A stretch of 64,000 bases of DNA from Prochlorococcus marinus CUG1438 (GCA_017644325.1 JAEPLS010000001.1:62001-126000); one strand, 5' to 3'. Positions 38,790 through 49,403 are shown, counted from the stretch's first letter. The notes: generated from the sequence alone by a model not told the origin. Translations and numbers: made by a program.

Positions 38790-39452
38790 ATGAAAATAAT
38801 TATAAATAGCTCTAACAAAGAATACATAGAAACTTTATCTATTGAAAATCTGGACAATATCCATAAGAAATTAAACAAATTTTCTTCAAAAAAAGTCAGC
38901 TTGGAAGCAAAAATATTTGCAATCAATGAGTCAATAAAATCTCATCAATGGTTAAAAATAAAAAATAGTTTTGAAAAATTTAATATTTGTTCTTTATCTA
39001 TCTATTCTAATAATAGAGATACAGTATTAGCAGGAAAGTCATTAAAAATAGATTCAACTTTTATTAAAGAAAAAGAGATCAAGCATAAGTTATTATTATT
39101 TGATTCAAAAAAGAAAGATGATATCTTCCACGAAGGGACTGTAAGATCGGGAGATAGAATATCTTCAAATGGAAACCTATGCATTATAGGAGACGTCAAT
39201 CCTGGAGCCATAGTTACAGCAAAGAAAAATATTTACGTTTGGGGGAAACTACTAGGTATAGCCTTCGCAGGTAAGGGTGGGAATAATAGTGCCTATATTG
39301 CGTCTCTTCATTTAAACCCTTTACAACTAAGAATTGCTGATGTTATTGCTATTGGCCCAAAGGATAAGCCAAATAATTACTATCCTGAGATTGCTTTAAT
39401 AGATAAACAAACAATAACTATTCAGCCTTACATAATAGAAACTAAAAATTAA
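38790..39452 (+). CDS. minC: septum-site determining protein MinC
   Basis: MinC blocks FtsZ assembly away from mid-cell. The C-terminal beta-helix domain is clear (GTVRSGDRISSNGNLCIIGDVNPGA and GKLLGIAFAGKGGNNSAYIASLHLNPLQLRIADV). The N-terminal domain is divergent, as usual. At 220 residues it is typical. It is 5 bases after the HD gene and about 115 bases before minD. Confidence 0.9.
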   Translation: MKIIINSSNKEYIETLSIENLDNIHKKLNKFSSKKVSLEAKIFAINESIKSHQWLKIKNSFEKFNICSLSIYSNNRDTVLAGKSLKIDSTFIKEKEIKHKLLLFDSKKKDDIFHEGTVRSGDRISSNGNLCIIGDVNPGAIVTAKKNIYVWGKLLGIAFAGKGGNNSAYIASLHLNPLQLRIADVIAIGPKDKPNNYYPEIALIDKQTITIQPYIIETKN

Positions 39453-39567
39453 TCAATCATTTGAAATAAATTAATTCAAACTTTATTAATTTAAGAATTA
39501 CTTAATCTTTAGAATATTTTACTTTATTAAAACTGGGCTTATTATTTATTTGAAAAACATTAAATTC

Positions 39568-40383
39568 GTGGCGGAAAATACTCGCACAATATTAATCTGC
39601 TCAGGAAAAGGTGGGGTTGGTAAAACCACCTTGACTGCAAATTTAGGCATAGCTCTTGCCAACAGCGGCGCAAGCACTGCTGTATTAGATGCTGATTTCG
39701 GTTTAAGAAATTTAGATCTTCTTTTAGGATTAGAGAATCGAATTATTTATACAGCACAGGATGTTCTAGACAAAAATTGTCGTCTTGAACAAGCATTGGT
39801 AAGACATAAAAAAGAACCCAATCTGGCTCTTTTGCCTGCCGGCGATCCTAGGATGTTGGATTGGATGAAGCCGGAAGATATGCAAAAGATTAGCGAACTA
39901 CTTAGTGAAAAATTTGATTATGTTTTAGTCGATTGTCCTGCTGGAGTAGAGGATGGTTTTAAAAATGCACTTGCAGCCTGCAAAGAAGCTATTGTTGTAA
40001 CTAACCCAGAATTATCTGCAGTACGCGATGCCGATAGAGTAATTGGAATTCTTAATACATCTGATATCGATCCTATTCAACTCGTAATTAATAGAGTGCG
40101 CCCTAACATGATGGCTAGTCAAGAGATGTTATCTATTGAAGATGTTCAAGGAATTCTCTCTTTACCTTTATTAGGTATTGTGTTGGAAGATGAACAAGTA
40201 ATTATTAGTACAAATAGAGGAGAGCCACTAACGCTTACAGAAAGTAGTTCTCCTGCAAAAAAATGTTATTTGAATGTTTCTCAAAGACTCTCAGGAAAGG
40301 ATGTGCCAATAATTGATCCCAAAAATGAAGGGAAAAGCCTTAAAGATAAGTTCATGAGATTAATGCAAACAAAGGTTTTTTAA
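39568..40383 (+). CDS. minD: septum-site determining ATPase MinD
   Basis: MinD is the membrane ATPase that recruits MinC and is released by MinE. I use GTG 39568, giving 271 residues and the usual start [20 protein letters not shown]. The open frame from TTG 39550 is six residues longer. The deviant Walker A GKGGVGKT, the LLPAGDPR and VVTNPE motifs, and the C-terminal amphipathic helix ([10 protein letters not shown]) are all present. minE starts 1 base after the stop. Confidence 0.95.
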   Translation: MAENTRTILICSGKGGVGKTTLTANLGIALANSGASTAVLDADFGLRNLDLLLGLENRIIYTAQDVLDKNCRLEQALVRHKKEPNLALLPAGDPRMLDWMKPEDMQKISELLSEKFDYVLVDCPAGVEDGFKNALAACKEAIVVTNPELSAVRDADRVIGILNTSDIDPIQLVINRVRPNMMASQEMLSIEDVQGILSLPLLGIVLEDEQVIISTNRGEPLTLTESSSPAKKCYLNVSQRLSGKDVPIIDPKNEGKSLKDKFMRLMQTKVF

Positions 40384-40384
40384 A

Positions 40385-40720
40385 ATGATGACTCTCAGAG
40401 ACCTTATAAACAAATTACTGGGCAGAGAAACTGCTAGTGCTAATACGGCTAGGGAAAGGTTACAACTTGTACTAGCTCATGACAGAGTTGATATGAGTTC
40501 CTTGACAACTGATCTTCTAGACAAGATGAGAAAAGAAATTCTTGATGTAGTTGCTAAGTATGTCGAAATTGACTTTGAAGAGGTAGCAGTGAGCTTAGAA
40601 ACAGAAGATAGAATGACTGCGCTAGTTGCCAATTTGCCAATTAAAAGAACTCTCTCAGGAGAAATACAGTTCAAAAAAAATGATAAGAGTTCTAAAAGTG
40701 TTAAAGATATCAAAAAGTAA
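40385..40720 (+). CDS. minE: cell-division topological factor MinE
   Basis: MinE stimulates MinD ATP hydrolysis and sets the pole-to-pole pattern. The 111-residue protein has the N-terminal MinD-binding segment and the conserved [13 protein letters not shown]-like block ([19 protein letters not shown]) followed by the dimerisation domain ([21 protein letters not shown]). The start is 1 base after the minD stop, consistent with coupling. A tRNA-Thr gene follows. Confidence 0.95.
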   Translation: MMTLRDLINKLLGRETASANTARERLQLVLAHDRVDMSSLTTDLLDKMRKEILDVVAKYVEIDFEEVAVSLETEDRMTALVANLPIKRTLSGEIQFKKNDKSSKSVKDIKK

Positions 40721-40783
40721 TAAATTTTAAATTGCTAAATAAATTCTGAAAATTCCTCCTCCGCGATTGTAAGATGTAATAGT

Positions 40784-40855
40784 GCCGGCTTAGCTCAGCG
40801 GTAGAGCAGCGCTTTTGTAAAGCGAAGGTCATCAGTTCAAATCTGTTAGCCGGCA
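40784..40855 (+). tRNA. tRNA-Thr (anticodon UGU)
   Basis: The 72-base cloverleaf has acceptor GCCGGCT/AGCCGGC, D arm GCTC..GAGC, anticodon TGT in TTTTGTA, and T arm CAG TTCAAAT CTG. CCA is not encoded. The outermost pair of the anticodon stem is mismatched. Confidence 0.95.
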
Positions 40856-40865
40856 TTTTGATTAT

Positions 40866-41033
40866 TTAATTCTGTTCAATTTTCTTTGCTGAAAATAACC
40901 AAATCAAAGCTAATATTGAAAATATAGGGAATAATTTAATCGCAACCACATACTCTAGCAATGATGTGAGAGGTTCAAATATCCAAAAAGTAGAAAATTG
41001 AATTAATAAAACAAGAAACAACAATAAAAGCAT
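40866..41033 (-). CDS. 55-residue two-helix membrane protein coupled to tsaC
   Basis: ATG 41033 to TAA 40866-40868. It begins with a hydrophobic helix (LLLLFLVLLIQFSTFW) and ends with a second (FPIFSILALIWLF) plus a basic tail. Its ATG shares one base with the stop of tsaC (TAATG), a typical coupled start. It converges with the tRNA-Thr gene. No family recognised. Confidence 0.55.
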   Translation of the reverse strand: MLLLLFLVLLIQFSTFWIFEPLTSLLEYVVAIKLFPIFSILALIWLFSAKKIEQN

Positions 41034-41614
41034 TAATTTAATCCTTTAACAAATACTTCTCCTTCTCTAACCAACTCCCATTTTCCACTTTCTTTCCAAG
41101 ATATTATGGTACTAGCTTTCCCACTACTTTTTTCCCATGGAATAGGCCCTAAAATTTTTAAAGAAGGAAAGTCTAAAGCAATACCTTCAGCTTTAATTGA
41201 TCCCGTGAAACCTGAAAGATTGGCACTTGAAGTTAACAATGGACCTGTTTCTTTAAGGAGAGATTGAGCCATATCTGAATTTGGGATTCTTAACCCCAGA
41301 GTAAGATCTTTGCTTGTTAGTACAATATTTCGCTGACTGGAAGAAGGAATAATCATAGTCAGAGCTCCAGGCCAATATTTTGAAGCTATATCTTCGTAAT
41401 CTTCTTTCGCTAATTCATGAACGTAGTCAATTAATTGATTTCTTTCTGATCCCATAAGAATTAAAGGTTTATTCTTGTCTCTTTTTTTATACTCATAAAT
41501 TATTTTTGAAAATTCGGGTAAGCATCCTATTGCAGGTAAGGTGTCTGTCGGGAAAATTACGGGTAGACCATTTTTAAGCGTCTTTAAAGCTGATTCACAG
41601 TTTATTAAATTCAT
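41033..41614 (-). CDS. tsaC: L-threonylcarbamoyladenylate synthase (TsaC/Sua5/YrdC)
   Basis: The enzyme makes the threonylcarbamoyl-AMP used for t6A modification of tRNAs. At 193 residues it is the short TsaC type, without the Sua5 C-terminal domain. The conserved segments are PVIFPTDTLPAIGC (start), NKPLILMGSE, YWPGALTMI and LGLRIPNSDMAQSLL..GPLLTSSANLSG. It is downstream of prmC by 22 bases and upstream of a micro-membrane gene, all on one strand. Confidence 0.9.
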   Translation of the reverse strand: MNLINCESALKTLKNGLPVIFPTDTLPAIGCLPEFSKIIYEYKKRDKNKPLILMGSERNQLIDYVHELAKEDYEDIASKYWPGALTMIIPSSSQRNIVLTSKDLTLGLRIPNSDMAQSLLKETGPLLTSSANLSGFTGSIKAEGIALDFPSLKILGPIPWEKSSGKASTIISWKESGKWELVREGEVFVKGLN

Positions 41615-41636
41615 TTAAATTATTTCCCAATATTAT

Positions 41637-42506
41637 TTATTTATATCTTCCAATAGTAAACCTACCAACACCTGAAAGATCATTCACAATTTCTACTGAT
41701 GTAAATTTGTTTTTAATAAAAAGTTGTTTTACTTTTTCACCTTGATCAAAATGATTTTCCAAAATTAGCCACCCCTTTTCTTTTAAGTATAATGGTGCTT
41801 TTTGGATTATTTCCCTAATATGCTTTAACCCATCTGTTCCCCCTCTTAAAGCAATCTTTGGTTCGAAATCCTTTACTTCCTTGGGCAACTCCTCATAAGT
41901 ATCACTTGGGATATATGGAGGGTTAGAAATAGCGAGATCTAATTTACCTTTAAAACCCTCAAAAGGGGTCCACCAATTTCCGCAAAAAAACTTCAAATTT
42001 GATTGATCACAAGAATCTATATAATTTTGAGTTGCTATTTCTAATGCATCTTGATCAATATCAGATGCTAAACCCTCCCATAAAGGACAAGCTAATGCCA
42101 AAGCAATACTGATGGCACCTGATCCAGTTCCTAATTCAGCAAAAATTAGTTTTTGTGATTTTTTTTTAAAAATCCTAAAGACAATATCAATTATAAGTTC
42201 TGTTTCCGACCTAGGGATAAGTACTTTATCTGTAACTTTTAGTTTTAAATTTCTCCAAAAAACAATCCCACAAAGATGTTGAATAGGAGTAGAAAATGTT
42301 AAATGATTACACCAAAGAGATGATAAGTAATCAAGATTATTTTTTAAATATATCTCTCCCTCAGGATTTATGCTCAACAAGCTCAAATCATTTGCTGAGA
42401 CACCCCCTATGCAATCAAGTAGGGTAGCAAAAGATTGATAATCTCCTCCTCTAGAAAGTTGTTTATTTTTCCAATATAAAAATTCTCTTACAGGAATGCT
42501 GGGCAT
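41637..42506 (-). CDS. prmC: release factor glutamine methyltransferase
   Basis: PrmC methylates the GGQ glutamine of release factors. The 289 residues include an N-terminal helical domain and the SAM-dependent domain: ELGTGSGAI at 124-132 and the substrate-binding NPPY at 195-198 (followed by IPSDTYEELPKEVKDFEP). It is the normal size. Start ATG 42506, 11 bases beyond the psbM stop on the same strand. Confidence 0.93.
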   Translation of the reverse strand: MPSIPVREFLYWKNKQLSRGGDYQSFATLLDCIGGVSANDLSLLSINPEGEIYLKNNLDYLSSLWCNHLTFSTPIQHLCGIVFWRNLKLKVTDKVLIPRSETELIIDIVFRIFKKKSQKLIFAELGTGSGAISIALALACPLWEGLASDIDQDALEIATQNYIDSCDQSNLKFFCGNWWTPFEGFKGKLDLAISNPPYIPSDTYEELPKEVKDFEPKIALRGGTDGLKHIREIIQKAPLYLKEKGWLILENHFDQGEKVKQLFIKNKFTSVEIVNDLSGVGRFTIGRYK

Positions 42507-42517
42507 TTATGTAAGTC

Positions 42518-42670
42518 TTAGCGTTTTGGCCCAAGTCTACCTTTACTAGAATCTGAATAGAAGCTTGATTTTTCTCCATCTTGGGTAGAAATAAATAGAC
42601 CTATAAGGAATATCGTTGGCACCCCTACAAATAAAAGACTTGCGACGAATCCGAAATTGGTTGTTTCCAT
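42518..42670 (-). CDS. psbM: photosystem II reaction centre protein M
   Basis: PsbM is a one-helix subunit at the photosystem II dimer interface. The 50-residue protein begins METTNFGFVASLLFVGVPTI, which is diagnostic, with the helix at about 6-25. It is longer than typical PsbM (about 34) because of a polar C-terminal tail (KSSFYSDSSKGRLGPKR), a Prochlorococcus feature as far as I recall. It is 11 bases from prmC. Confidence 0.9.
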   Translation of the reverse strand: METTNFGFVASLLFVGVPTIFLIGLFISTQDGEKSSFYSDSSKGRLGPKR

Positions 42671-42772
42671 TTTATTGAGAGTTCAGTTTGGTACTAAGAC
42701 TATAAACACATAACAAGAAATAAAGTGGAAAAATCAACAATTTTTATCAACCTATTTACAGTCTTAAACAAT

Positions 42773-43135
42773 TTAGCGGGGTAACTTCTTATTTTCACTA
42801 ATTTTTTTTAGTTCTTCTAAATTTGAAGGAGGTGATTGAGGTTTTGTCAAAATTACTGCAGAGGACTTGATAAGTGTTTGACATGCAAGACGCCAATTTT
42901 CTGGCCTATTTTTAAGTTTTTCTTCTTCAACAGAAGTAAGAGGACTTAATGAATTTTTATTTCCTCCTTCAACTGAAATAAAGCAAGTACTACATTGGCC
43001 TGCACCACCACAATTTCCTAAGATCCCCTTTAATCCATAAAGTTGTAAATTTTCTTTCATAACTAGTTCCCTTAAATTTTCACCTGGATTGCATTGAACC
43101 TCTAAATCTTCACGGATGAATCTGATAGTTGCCAT
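42773..43135 (-). CDS. [2Fe-2S] ferredoxin-like protein
   Basis: The 120-residue protein binds a plant-type 2Fe-2S cluster via GNCGGAGQCSTC (Cys42, Cys48, Cys51) and Cys85 in RLACQT. The first gap is C-x5-C rather than the usual C-x4-C. An extra C-terminal tail of 25 residues is basic. It is not the main PetF; an electron-transfer role is inferred. It is divergent from psbB. Confidence 0.8.
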   Translation of the reverse strand: MATIRFIREDLEVQCNPGENLRELVMKENLQLYGLKGILGNCGGAGQCSTCFISVEGGNKNSLSPLTSVEEEKLKNRPENWRLACQTLIKSSAVILTKPQSPPSNLEELKKISENKKLPR

Positions 43136-43357
43136 TTTTTTTGTTATTTTTCTTATTTTGGCGTTTTACTTTGAGAATTGTGACCAAAATATTAACAATT
43201 TTTAGTCAAAAAATGCTCGAAACAATTGTGATACAAATTGATTTACCCATATTTCGCCATAAAATAAATTTATTTACAAAAATCCCCCAAAGACTAAAAA
43301 ACCCTTACTATCGTGATGTTTAGCTGTTTATTCAGCATAGTTACTAGAAATTAACCG

Positions 43358-44881
43358 ATGGGATTGCCTTGGTATCGAGTACACACAGTAGTTATTAATG
43401 ACCCAGGTCGACTACTTGCTGTGCATCTTATGCATACTGCATTATTAGCCGGCTGGGCCGGTTCTATGGCTCTTTACGAATTAGCCATTTTTGATCCTTC
43501 TGATGCTGTCCTAAATCCAATGTGGAGACAGGGAATGTACGTTATGCCTTTCATGGCGAGACTTGGTATCACAAGTAGTTGGAATGGATGGGATATCACT
43601 GGTGCTACAGGTGTTGATCCTGGATTTTGGAGTTTTGAGGGTGTTGCAGCAGCTCATATAGTTTTTAGCGGACTATTGATGTTGGCTTCTATATGGCACT
43701 GGACATACTGGGACTTAGACTTATGGGAAGATTCAAGAACAGGTGAACCTGCTTTAGACTTGCCAAGAATCTTTGGTATTCATCTTCTTCTAGCAGGACT
43801 CACATGTTTTGGATTTGGAGCATTCCATTGTGCAAACGTAGGGATCTGGGTTTCTGACCCTTACGGTTTATCAGGTCATGTAGAGCCTGTAGCTCCTTCT
43901 TGGGGAGTAGAAGGATTTAACCCTTTTAATCCTGGAGGAATTGTGGCAAATCATATAGCTGCTGGACTTATGGGTATTATTGGTGGAATTTTCCACATTA
44001 CTAATAGACCGGGAGAAAGGCTTTATAGAGCATTAAAACTAGGAAGTCTTGAAGGGGTTCTAGCTAGTGCTTTAGCAGCTGTACTATTTGTATCTTTCGT
44101 CGTTGCAGGCACAATGTGGTACGGGTCAGCCACAACTCCAGTCGAATTGTTTGGTCCTACCAGATATCAATGGGATTCAGGATATTTCAAAACTGAGATC
44201 AACAGAAGAGTTCAAGCTGCCATTGATAATGGTGCTACAAAAGAAGAGGCTTATGCGTCGATTCCAGAGAAATTAGCCTTCTACGATTATGTTGGGAACA
44301 GTCCCGCTAAAGGAGGTTTATTTAGAGTTGGAGCACTTGTTAATGGTGATGGTTTGCCAACTGGTTGGCAAGGTCACATTGCTTTTCAAGATAAGGAAGG
44401 TAACGAATTAGAAGTCAGAAGAATACCTAACTTCTTTGAAAACTTTCCTGTCATACTTGAAGATAAAGAAGGTAATGTAAGAGCAGATATTCCATTCAGA
44501 AGAGCTGAAGCTAAGTATTCATTTGAGCAAACTGGTATAACTGCTACCATCTATGGAGGAGATTTAAATGGGCAAACATTTACTGATCCTGCAGTAGTCA
44601 AAAGATTAGCAAGAAAAGCTCAGCTTGGAGAAGCATTCAAGTTTGACAGAGAAACTTACAAATCTGATGGTGTTTTCCGAAGCTCCCCAAGAGCATGGTT
44701 CACATATGCACATTTATGTTTCGGATTGCTATTCTTGTTTGGTCACTGGTGGCATGCTTCAAGAACTCTTTACAGAAATTCCTTTGCTGGTATTGATGCT
44801 GAGATTGGAGACCAAGTTGAATTTGGTTTATTCAAGAAGCTTGGTGATGAAACCACAAGAAGAATCCCAGGTAGGGTTTAA
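43358..44881 (+). CDS. psbB: photosystem II CP47 chlorophyll-binding protein
   Basis: CP47 is a core antenna of photosystem II. It starts [20 protein letters not shown] and has six membrane helices with chlorophyll-ligand histidines and a large lumenal loop (about 258-440). The 507 residues match CP47. The gene starts at ATG 43358 after a 220-base region shared with the divergent ferredoxin gene, and is followed by psbT after 23 bases. The two share a terminator. Confidence 0.97.
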   Translation: MGLPWYRVHTVVINDPGRLLAVHLMHTALLAGWAGSMALYELAIFDPSDAVLNPMWRQGMYVMPFMARLGITSSWNGWDITGATGVDPGFWSFEGVAAAHIVFSGLLMLASIWHWTYWDLDLWEDSRTGEPALDLPRIFGIHLLLAGLTCFGFGAFHCANVGIWVSDPYGLSGHVEPVAPSWGVEGFNPFNPGGIVANHIAAGLMGIIGGIFHITNRPGERLYRALKLGSLEGVLASALAAVLFVSFVVAGTMWYGSATTPVELFGPTRYQWDSGYFKTEINRRVQAAIDNGATKEEAYASIPEKLAFYDYVGNSPAKGGLFRVGALVNGDGLPTGWQGHIAFQDKEGNELEVRRIPNFFENFPVILEDKEGNVRADIPFRRAEAKYSFEQTGITATIYGGDLNGQTFTDPAVVKRLARKAQLGEAFKFDRETYKSDGVFRSSPRAWFTYAHLCFGLLFLFGHWWHASRTLYRNSFAGIDAEIGDQVEFGLFKKLGDETTRRIPGRV

Positions 44882-44904
44882 ACTAATCTTTATTAATTAA
44901 TCTT

Positions 44905-45003
44905 ATGGAAGCCTTTGCTTACGTTCTTATTTTAACTCTCGCAGTTGTTACTTTATTCTTTGCTGTCGCCTTTAGAGATCCACCTAAATTTGATAGGAAA
45001 TGA
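44905..45003 (+). CDS. psbT: photosystem II reaction centre protein T
   Basis: PsbT is a one-helix subunit near the acceptor side of photosystem II. ATG 44905 to TGA 45001-45003 gives 32 residues ([20 protein letters not shown] then [10 protein letters not shown]), matching PsbT in length and sequence. It is in the conserved psbB-psbT order, with no psbH directly downstream here. Confidence 0.95.
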   Translation: MEAFAYVLILTLAVVTLFFAVAFRDPPKFDRK

Positions 45004-45011
45004 ACTTTTTC

Positions 45012-45041
45012 AAAAAACCCTCTCTAACAAGAGGGTTTTTT
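45012..45041 (+). terminator. rho-independent terminator after psbBT
   Basis: CCCTCT (45018-45023) pairs with AGAGGG (45030-45035), with flanking A and T runs that extend the stem, and six Ts follow. It is 9 bases after the psbT stop. Confidence 0.9.
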
Positions 45042-45101
45042 ACTTTTCATAATTAGAATTATATTCTACTATTAGGGTTGGAGTTCAACTTAATTCACTA
45101 A

Positions 45102-45581
45102 ATGCAGTGTCCAACCTGTCAAAATACTGATAGCAGAGTTTTGGAATCGAGATCTGCTGATAGTGGCAAAAGTGTTAGAAGAAGAAGAGAGTGTTTAAAT
45201 TGCAGCTTCAGATTTACTACGTATGAAAGAGTTGAATCAATGCCAATTTCGGTTATAAAAAAAGATGGGAGTAGAGAATTATTTGACAAACAAAAATTAA
45301 TTACTGGTATATCACGAGCTTGCGAAAAGACTTCCTTCACAAGTGAAGCAATTATTAATTTTGTAGACGGAATTGAATCACAAATCATGCAAGATTCAAA
45401 TAAGGATATTAAATCTGCCCAAATTGGAGATTTAATTCTTAAAAATCTTAGAAAAGAAAATGAAGTCGCTTATATAAGATATGCATCAGTTTATAGAAAA
45501 TTTAATGGCGTAAAAGATTTTATCTCGACTCTTGAATCTTTGAAAGGAAGTTCAAAAAATCAATTAGCTTCAATTTTATAA
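45102..45581 (+). CDS. nrdR: ribonucleotide reductase regulator NrdR
   Basis: NrdR is a zinc-ribbon, ATP-cone repressor of ribonucleotide reductase genes. The 159-residue protein has Cys3, Cys6, Cys31 and Cys34 for zinc and an ATP-cone at about 46-136 ([23 protein letters not shown]). Length matches the family. It is monocistronic between the psbT terminator and rpsA. Confidence 0.93.
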   Translation: MQCPTCQNTDSRVLESRSADSGKSVRRRRECLNCSFRFTTYERVESMPISVIKKDGSRELFDKQKLITGISRACEKTSFTSEAIINFVDGIESQIMQDSNKDIKSAQIGDLILKNLRKENEVAYIRYASVYRKFNGVKDFISTLESLKGSSKNQLASIL

Positions 45582-45689
45582 AATTAAGCATCTTTAAGTG
45601 TAGAATACATAACACATATGTTTTTGCTATTGGTTTGCAGGCTAATAGCATTCCTTTCTAACTACCTAAGGTAGTCTGCGAATCAAAAA

Positions 45690-46781
45690 ATGAACGAAAA
45701 TTCTTCACAGACAATAAAAGAACTTTCTGAAGATAAAGAAATTAAAAATTCTAATGAAGTTGATACTTCAACAGTATCCCATAACGAGGAAGATATAGCA
45801 TTCGAAAAGAACGATATTCCTTCGGCAGATTCCTCTTCTAGCAGAATAAATACAGATTTTGAAAACGCAGGCTTCACACAAGAAGAATTTGCATCACTTC
45901 TAGGGAAATACGACTATAACTTTAAGCCCGGTGATCTAGTAAAAGGAACTGTTTTTGCTTTAGAACCCAAAGGGGCCATGATAGATATTGGCGCAAAAAC
46001 AGCTGCTTTTATGCCTGTACAAGAGGTATCAATAAATAAAGTTGAAGGACTAAATGAGGTGTTACAACCTTCAGAGAGCAGAGAATTTTTCATAATGAGC
46101 GAAGAGAATGAAGATGGACAATTAGCACTCTCAATTAGAAGAATTGAATATCAAAGGGCGTGGGAAAGAGTTAGACAACTGCAAAAGGAAGACGCTACTA
46201 TTTATTCTGAAGTTTTTGCAACAAATAGAGGCGGTGCCCTAGTTAGGGTGGAAGGATTGAGAGGATTTATCCCAGGTTCGCATATAAGTGCTCGAAGAAT
46301 TAAAGATGACTTAGAAGGTGAATACTTACCCTTAAAGTTTCTTGAAGTTGATGAAGAAAGGAACAGATTAGTACTAAGTCATAGAAGAGCGTTAGTGGAG
46401 AAGAAAATGAATAGACTTGAAGTAGGCGAAGTTGTTGTAGGTTCTGTTAAAGGTATCAAACCATATGGAGCCTTTATTGATATTGGAGGCGTGAGTGGCC
46501 TTTTGCACATTTCTGAAATCAGTCATGAACATATTGAGACCCCTCATAATGTATTAAATGTTAATGATCAGATGAAGGTCATGATAATTGACCTTGACTC
46601 AGAAAGAGGAAGAATTTCATTATCTACAAAAGCACTTGAACCTGAACCTGGAGATATGCTTACTGACCCACAGAAAGTCTTTAGTAAAGCTGAAGAAATG
46701 GCTGCGAAATACAAGCAAATGTTATTTGAGCAAACTGACGATAATGAAGAGAGCCCCGCAACTGCATCTGAAACAATCTAA
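45690..46781 (+). CDS. rpsA: 30S ribosomal protein S1 homologue (rps1A type)
   Basis: The 363-residue protein has three S1 repeats, as in chloroplast and cyanobacterial S1: GDLVKGTVFALEPKGAMIDIGAK (about 85-107), a middle repeat (GGALVRVEGLRGFIPGSHIS), and GEVVVGSVKGIKPYGAFIDIGGVSGLLHISE. It recruits mRNA to the 30S subunit. The first 60 residues are acidic and serine-rich. E. coli S1 has six repeats; the shorter form is normal in cyanobacteria. Expect strong expression. Confidence 0.93.
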   Translation: MNENSSQTIKELSEDKEIKNSNEVDTSTVSHNEEDIAFEKNDIPSADSSSSRINTDFENAGFTQEEFASLLGKYDYNFKPGDLVKGTVFALEPKGAMIDIGAKTAAFMPVQEVSINKVEGLNEVLQPSESREFFIMSEENEDGQLALSIRRIEYQRAWERVRQLQKEDATIYSEVFATNRGGALVRVEGLRGFIPGSHISARRIKDDLEGEYLPLKFLEVDEERNRLVLSHRRALVEKKMNRLEVGEVVVGSVKGIKPYGAFIDIGGVSGLLHISEISHEHIETPHNVLNVNDQMKVMIIDLDSERGRISLSTKALEPEPGDMLTDPQKVFSKAEEMAAKYKQMLFEQTDDNEESPATASETI

Positions 46782-46919
46782 ATTACCAAAGTTTTGGGTA
46801 GAAATATTGCGATCACAAAGTTCTTTGCTCTTAAATAAGTATTTTTTAATTTACAATATTTGATTAGTTATAACTGTCTAATTTAGGATAAAGTTTAGTT
46901 TTACAAATATTATATTTAA

Positions 46920-48161
46920 ATGAGTGATTTTATCTTCACTTCTGAATCTGTAACTGAAGGCCATCCTGACAAAATATGTGATCAAATAAGTGACGCTGTT
47001 CTAGATGCTTTATTGACAGAAGATCCAGAAAGTAGAGTTGCTTGCGAAACTGTAGTAAATACTGGTCTTTGTTTACTTACTGGAGAAATAACTTCAAAAG
47101 CAAAAGTTGATTATATAAAACTTGTTAGGAATGTAATTCAAGAAATTGGATATGAAGGTTCTAGAGCAGGTGGTTTTGACGCCAATAGCTGCGCCGTTTT
47201 AGTGGCACTTGACGAACAATCGCCAGATATTTCACAAGGGGTGAATAACGCAGATGATGTTAATGATGATTTGGAAGATAATACTGGAGCTGGTGACCAA
47301 GGCATAATGTTTGGCTATGCATGTGATGAAACTCCTGAATTGATGCCATTACCAATTAGCTTGGCACACAGATTAGCCCTTCAACTTGCCAAAGTAAGGC
47401 ATGAAAAAATCCTTAATTATCTCCTCCCTGATGGTAAGACTCAAGTAAGCATTGATTACAAAAAAGGGGGGCCAGTTTCGATCAATACCATTTTAATTTC
47501 AACGCAACATAATCCTGAGATTGATGGAATCACAAATGAAGAAGAAATTCGTAAAAGAATAAAAGAAGATTTATGGAAAAATGTTGTAATTCCTGCTACT
47601 GAAGATTTAGATATCAAACCAGATATTCACAATACAAGATTTCTAGTAAACCCGACAGGGAAATTTGTAGTGGGAGGGCCTCAAGGAGATGCTGGGCTTA
47701 CTGGCAGAAAAATTATTGTAGATACTTATGGTGGATATGCAAGACACGGAGGAGGGGCATTCTCTGGTAAAGATCCCACAAAAGTGGATAGATCAGCCGC
47801 TTATGCTGCACGTTATGTCGCTAAAAGTATAGTTAAGGCTAAATTGGCTAAAAAGGCAGAAGTACAATTAAGTTATGCAATTGGAGTTGCGAAACCGATT
47901 TCCATTCTCATTGAAACTTTTGATACTGGTGTTATTTCACAAGCTAATTTGACTGAGCTAATTAAAGAGCACTTTGATTTAAGACCCGCTGCAATAATAA
48001 AAGAATTTAACTTAAGAAATCTACCCAAAAAAATGGGAGGTAAATTTTTTAGAAAGACTGCCTCCTATGGACATTTTGGCAGAAGAGATCTTGAACTTCC
48101 TTGGGAAAATGTAGAAGAAAAATCAGCACAATTAGCCGAGGCTTCCAAAATCTTTTTTTAA
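46920..48161 (+). CDS. metK: S-adenosylmethionine synthetase
   Basis: MetK makes SAM from methionine and ATP. The 413-residue protein has [18 protein letters not shown] at the N-terminus, [12 protein letters not shown] at about 122-133, and [23 protein letters not shown] with the KDP..V.RS motif. All catalytic motifs are intact and length is normal. The next gene, an FGGY kinase, starts 13 bases later and is probably in the same operon. Confidence 0.97.
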   Translation: MSDFIFTSESVTEGHPDKICDQISDAVLDALLTEDPESRVACETVVNTGLCLLTGEITSKAKVDYIKLVRNVIQEIGYEGSRAGGFDANSCAVLVALDEQSPDISQGVNNADDVNDDLEDNTGAGDQGIMFGYACDETPELMPLPISLAHRLALQLAKVRHEKILNYLLPDGKTQVSIDYKKGGPVSINTILISTQHNPEIDGITNEEEIRKRIKEDLWKNVVIPATEDLDIKPDIHNTRFLVNPTGKFVVGGPQGDAGLTGRKIIVDTYGGYARHGGGAFSGKDPTKVDRSAAYAARYVAKSIVKAKLAKKAEVQLSYAIGVAKPISILIETFDTGVISQANLTELIKEHFDLRPAAIIKEFNLRNLPKKMGGKFFRKTASYGHFGRRDLELPWENVEEKSAQLAEASKIFF

Positions 48162-48173
48162 AATATTTTTTCT

Positions 48174-49403
48174 ATGCCTGATAACTTTTATGGAGGGTTA
48201 GATTTTGGAACCAGTGGTGCAAGAATATCAATAATTAATCTTCATAAGGAATTAGTATATTCAAATTCAGTGCCTTATTCATACAGCTTTAAAAATCCAA
48301 ATTCATGGATCAATTCTTGTGAAAATCTCTTAGTTAATTTACCTATTGAGTTAAAAATTAACCTTAATAAATTGGCTATCTCCGGCACCTCTGGAACTTT
48401 AACAGCATCAAATTTGAAAGGAGAGCCGATAGGAGAAGCAATACCTTATGACCAAGCGTGTAATGAACATAAGAAGCTTCTTGAATCACTAACTTCCGGA
48501 GAAGATCACCTGCGAACTCCATACAGTAGTCTTGCGAAAGCATTAAAACTAGTCGATAAATATGGGACAAATATACTTTTACGTCATCAATCTGATTGGA
48601 TTACTGGTTGGTTTTTAAAAGATTGGACTCATGGAGAAGAAGGTAATAATCTAAAACTTGGTTGGGATCTAATAAAAGAATCATGGCCAGAAAGCTTTCT
48701 TGATACTTCATGGCAAAAATGCCTGCCTCAAATTATAAAAAGTGGGAAAATTATTGGACAAGTGGATCTTAATTTGGCAGAGAGATTTAACTTGAATAAG
48801 AAATTAATATTAATCTCAGGCACCACTGACTCTAATGCAAGTTTAATAGCTGCAGGGTTAAGGAAAGAAGATGGTCTTACAGTTTTAGGAACAACTATTG
48901 TAGTCAAGAAAATTATTGATAACCCTATAAAAAAACAAGGAATTACAAACCATAGATTAAACGGCAATTGGATATGTGGAGGAGCATCAAACGCAGGCTG
49001 TGGTATCTTGTCTCAGTTCTTCTCTGATTTAGAAATAAAGGAGCTCAGTCGACAAATAAATCCATTGAAAAACACTTCTTTAAATCTTTTGCCTCTTAAT
49101 AGTAAAGGAGAGAGATTCCCTGTTAATAATTCTAATTTAGAGCCGATACTAGGTCCAAGGCCAGTAAGCGACTCACTTTATTTACACGCATTATTTGAGG
49201 GGCTTGCTGAGATCGAATTAAAAGGATGGGAAAAGCTAGGCGAACTAACAGGTTCACTTCCAAAAAAAATTATTACTATTGGTGGAGGTTCAAAAAATCC
49301 ACAGTGGAGAAAAATAAGAGAAAAAATTATCAATATACCAATATTTTCATGCAATAAAACCACTTCTTTTGGTTCTGCCTTATTAGCGATTAATTCAAAA
49401 TAA
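48174..49403 (+). CDS. FGGY-family carbohydrate kinase (possibly D-ribulose kinase)
   Basis: The 409-residue enzyme has the FGGY fold: GGLDFGTSGARISI near the N-terminus (phosphate 1 loop), SGTTDSNASLIAAGL (about 219-233) and KIITIGGGSKNPQWRKI near the C-terminus (adenosine motif). It is shorter than glycerol or xylulose kinases (about 500), like the cyanobacterial/plant XK-1 group recently linked to D-ribulose. The substrate is inferred. It follows metK closely. Confidence 0.75.
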   Translation: MPDNFYGGLDFGTSGARISIINLHKELVYSNSVPYSYSFKNPNSWINSCENLLVNLPIELKINLNKLAISGTSGTLTASNLKGEPIGEAIPYDQACNEHKKLLESLTSGEDHLRTPYSSLAKALKLVDKYGTNILLRHQSDWITGWFLKDWTHGEEGNNLKLGWDLIKESWPESFLDTSWQKCLPQIIKSGKIIGQVDLNLAERFNLNKKLILISGTTDSNASLIAAGLRKEDGLTVLGTTIVVKKIIDNPIKKQGITNHRLNGNWICGGASNAGCGILSQFFSDLEIKELSRQINPLKNTSLNLLPLNSKGERFPVNNSNLEPILGPRPVSDSLYLHALFEGLAEIELKGWEKLGELTGSLPKKIITIGGGSKNPQWRKIREKIINIPIFSCNKTTSFGSALLAINSK

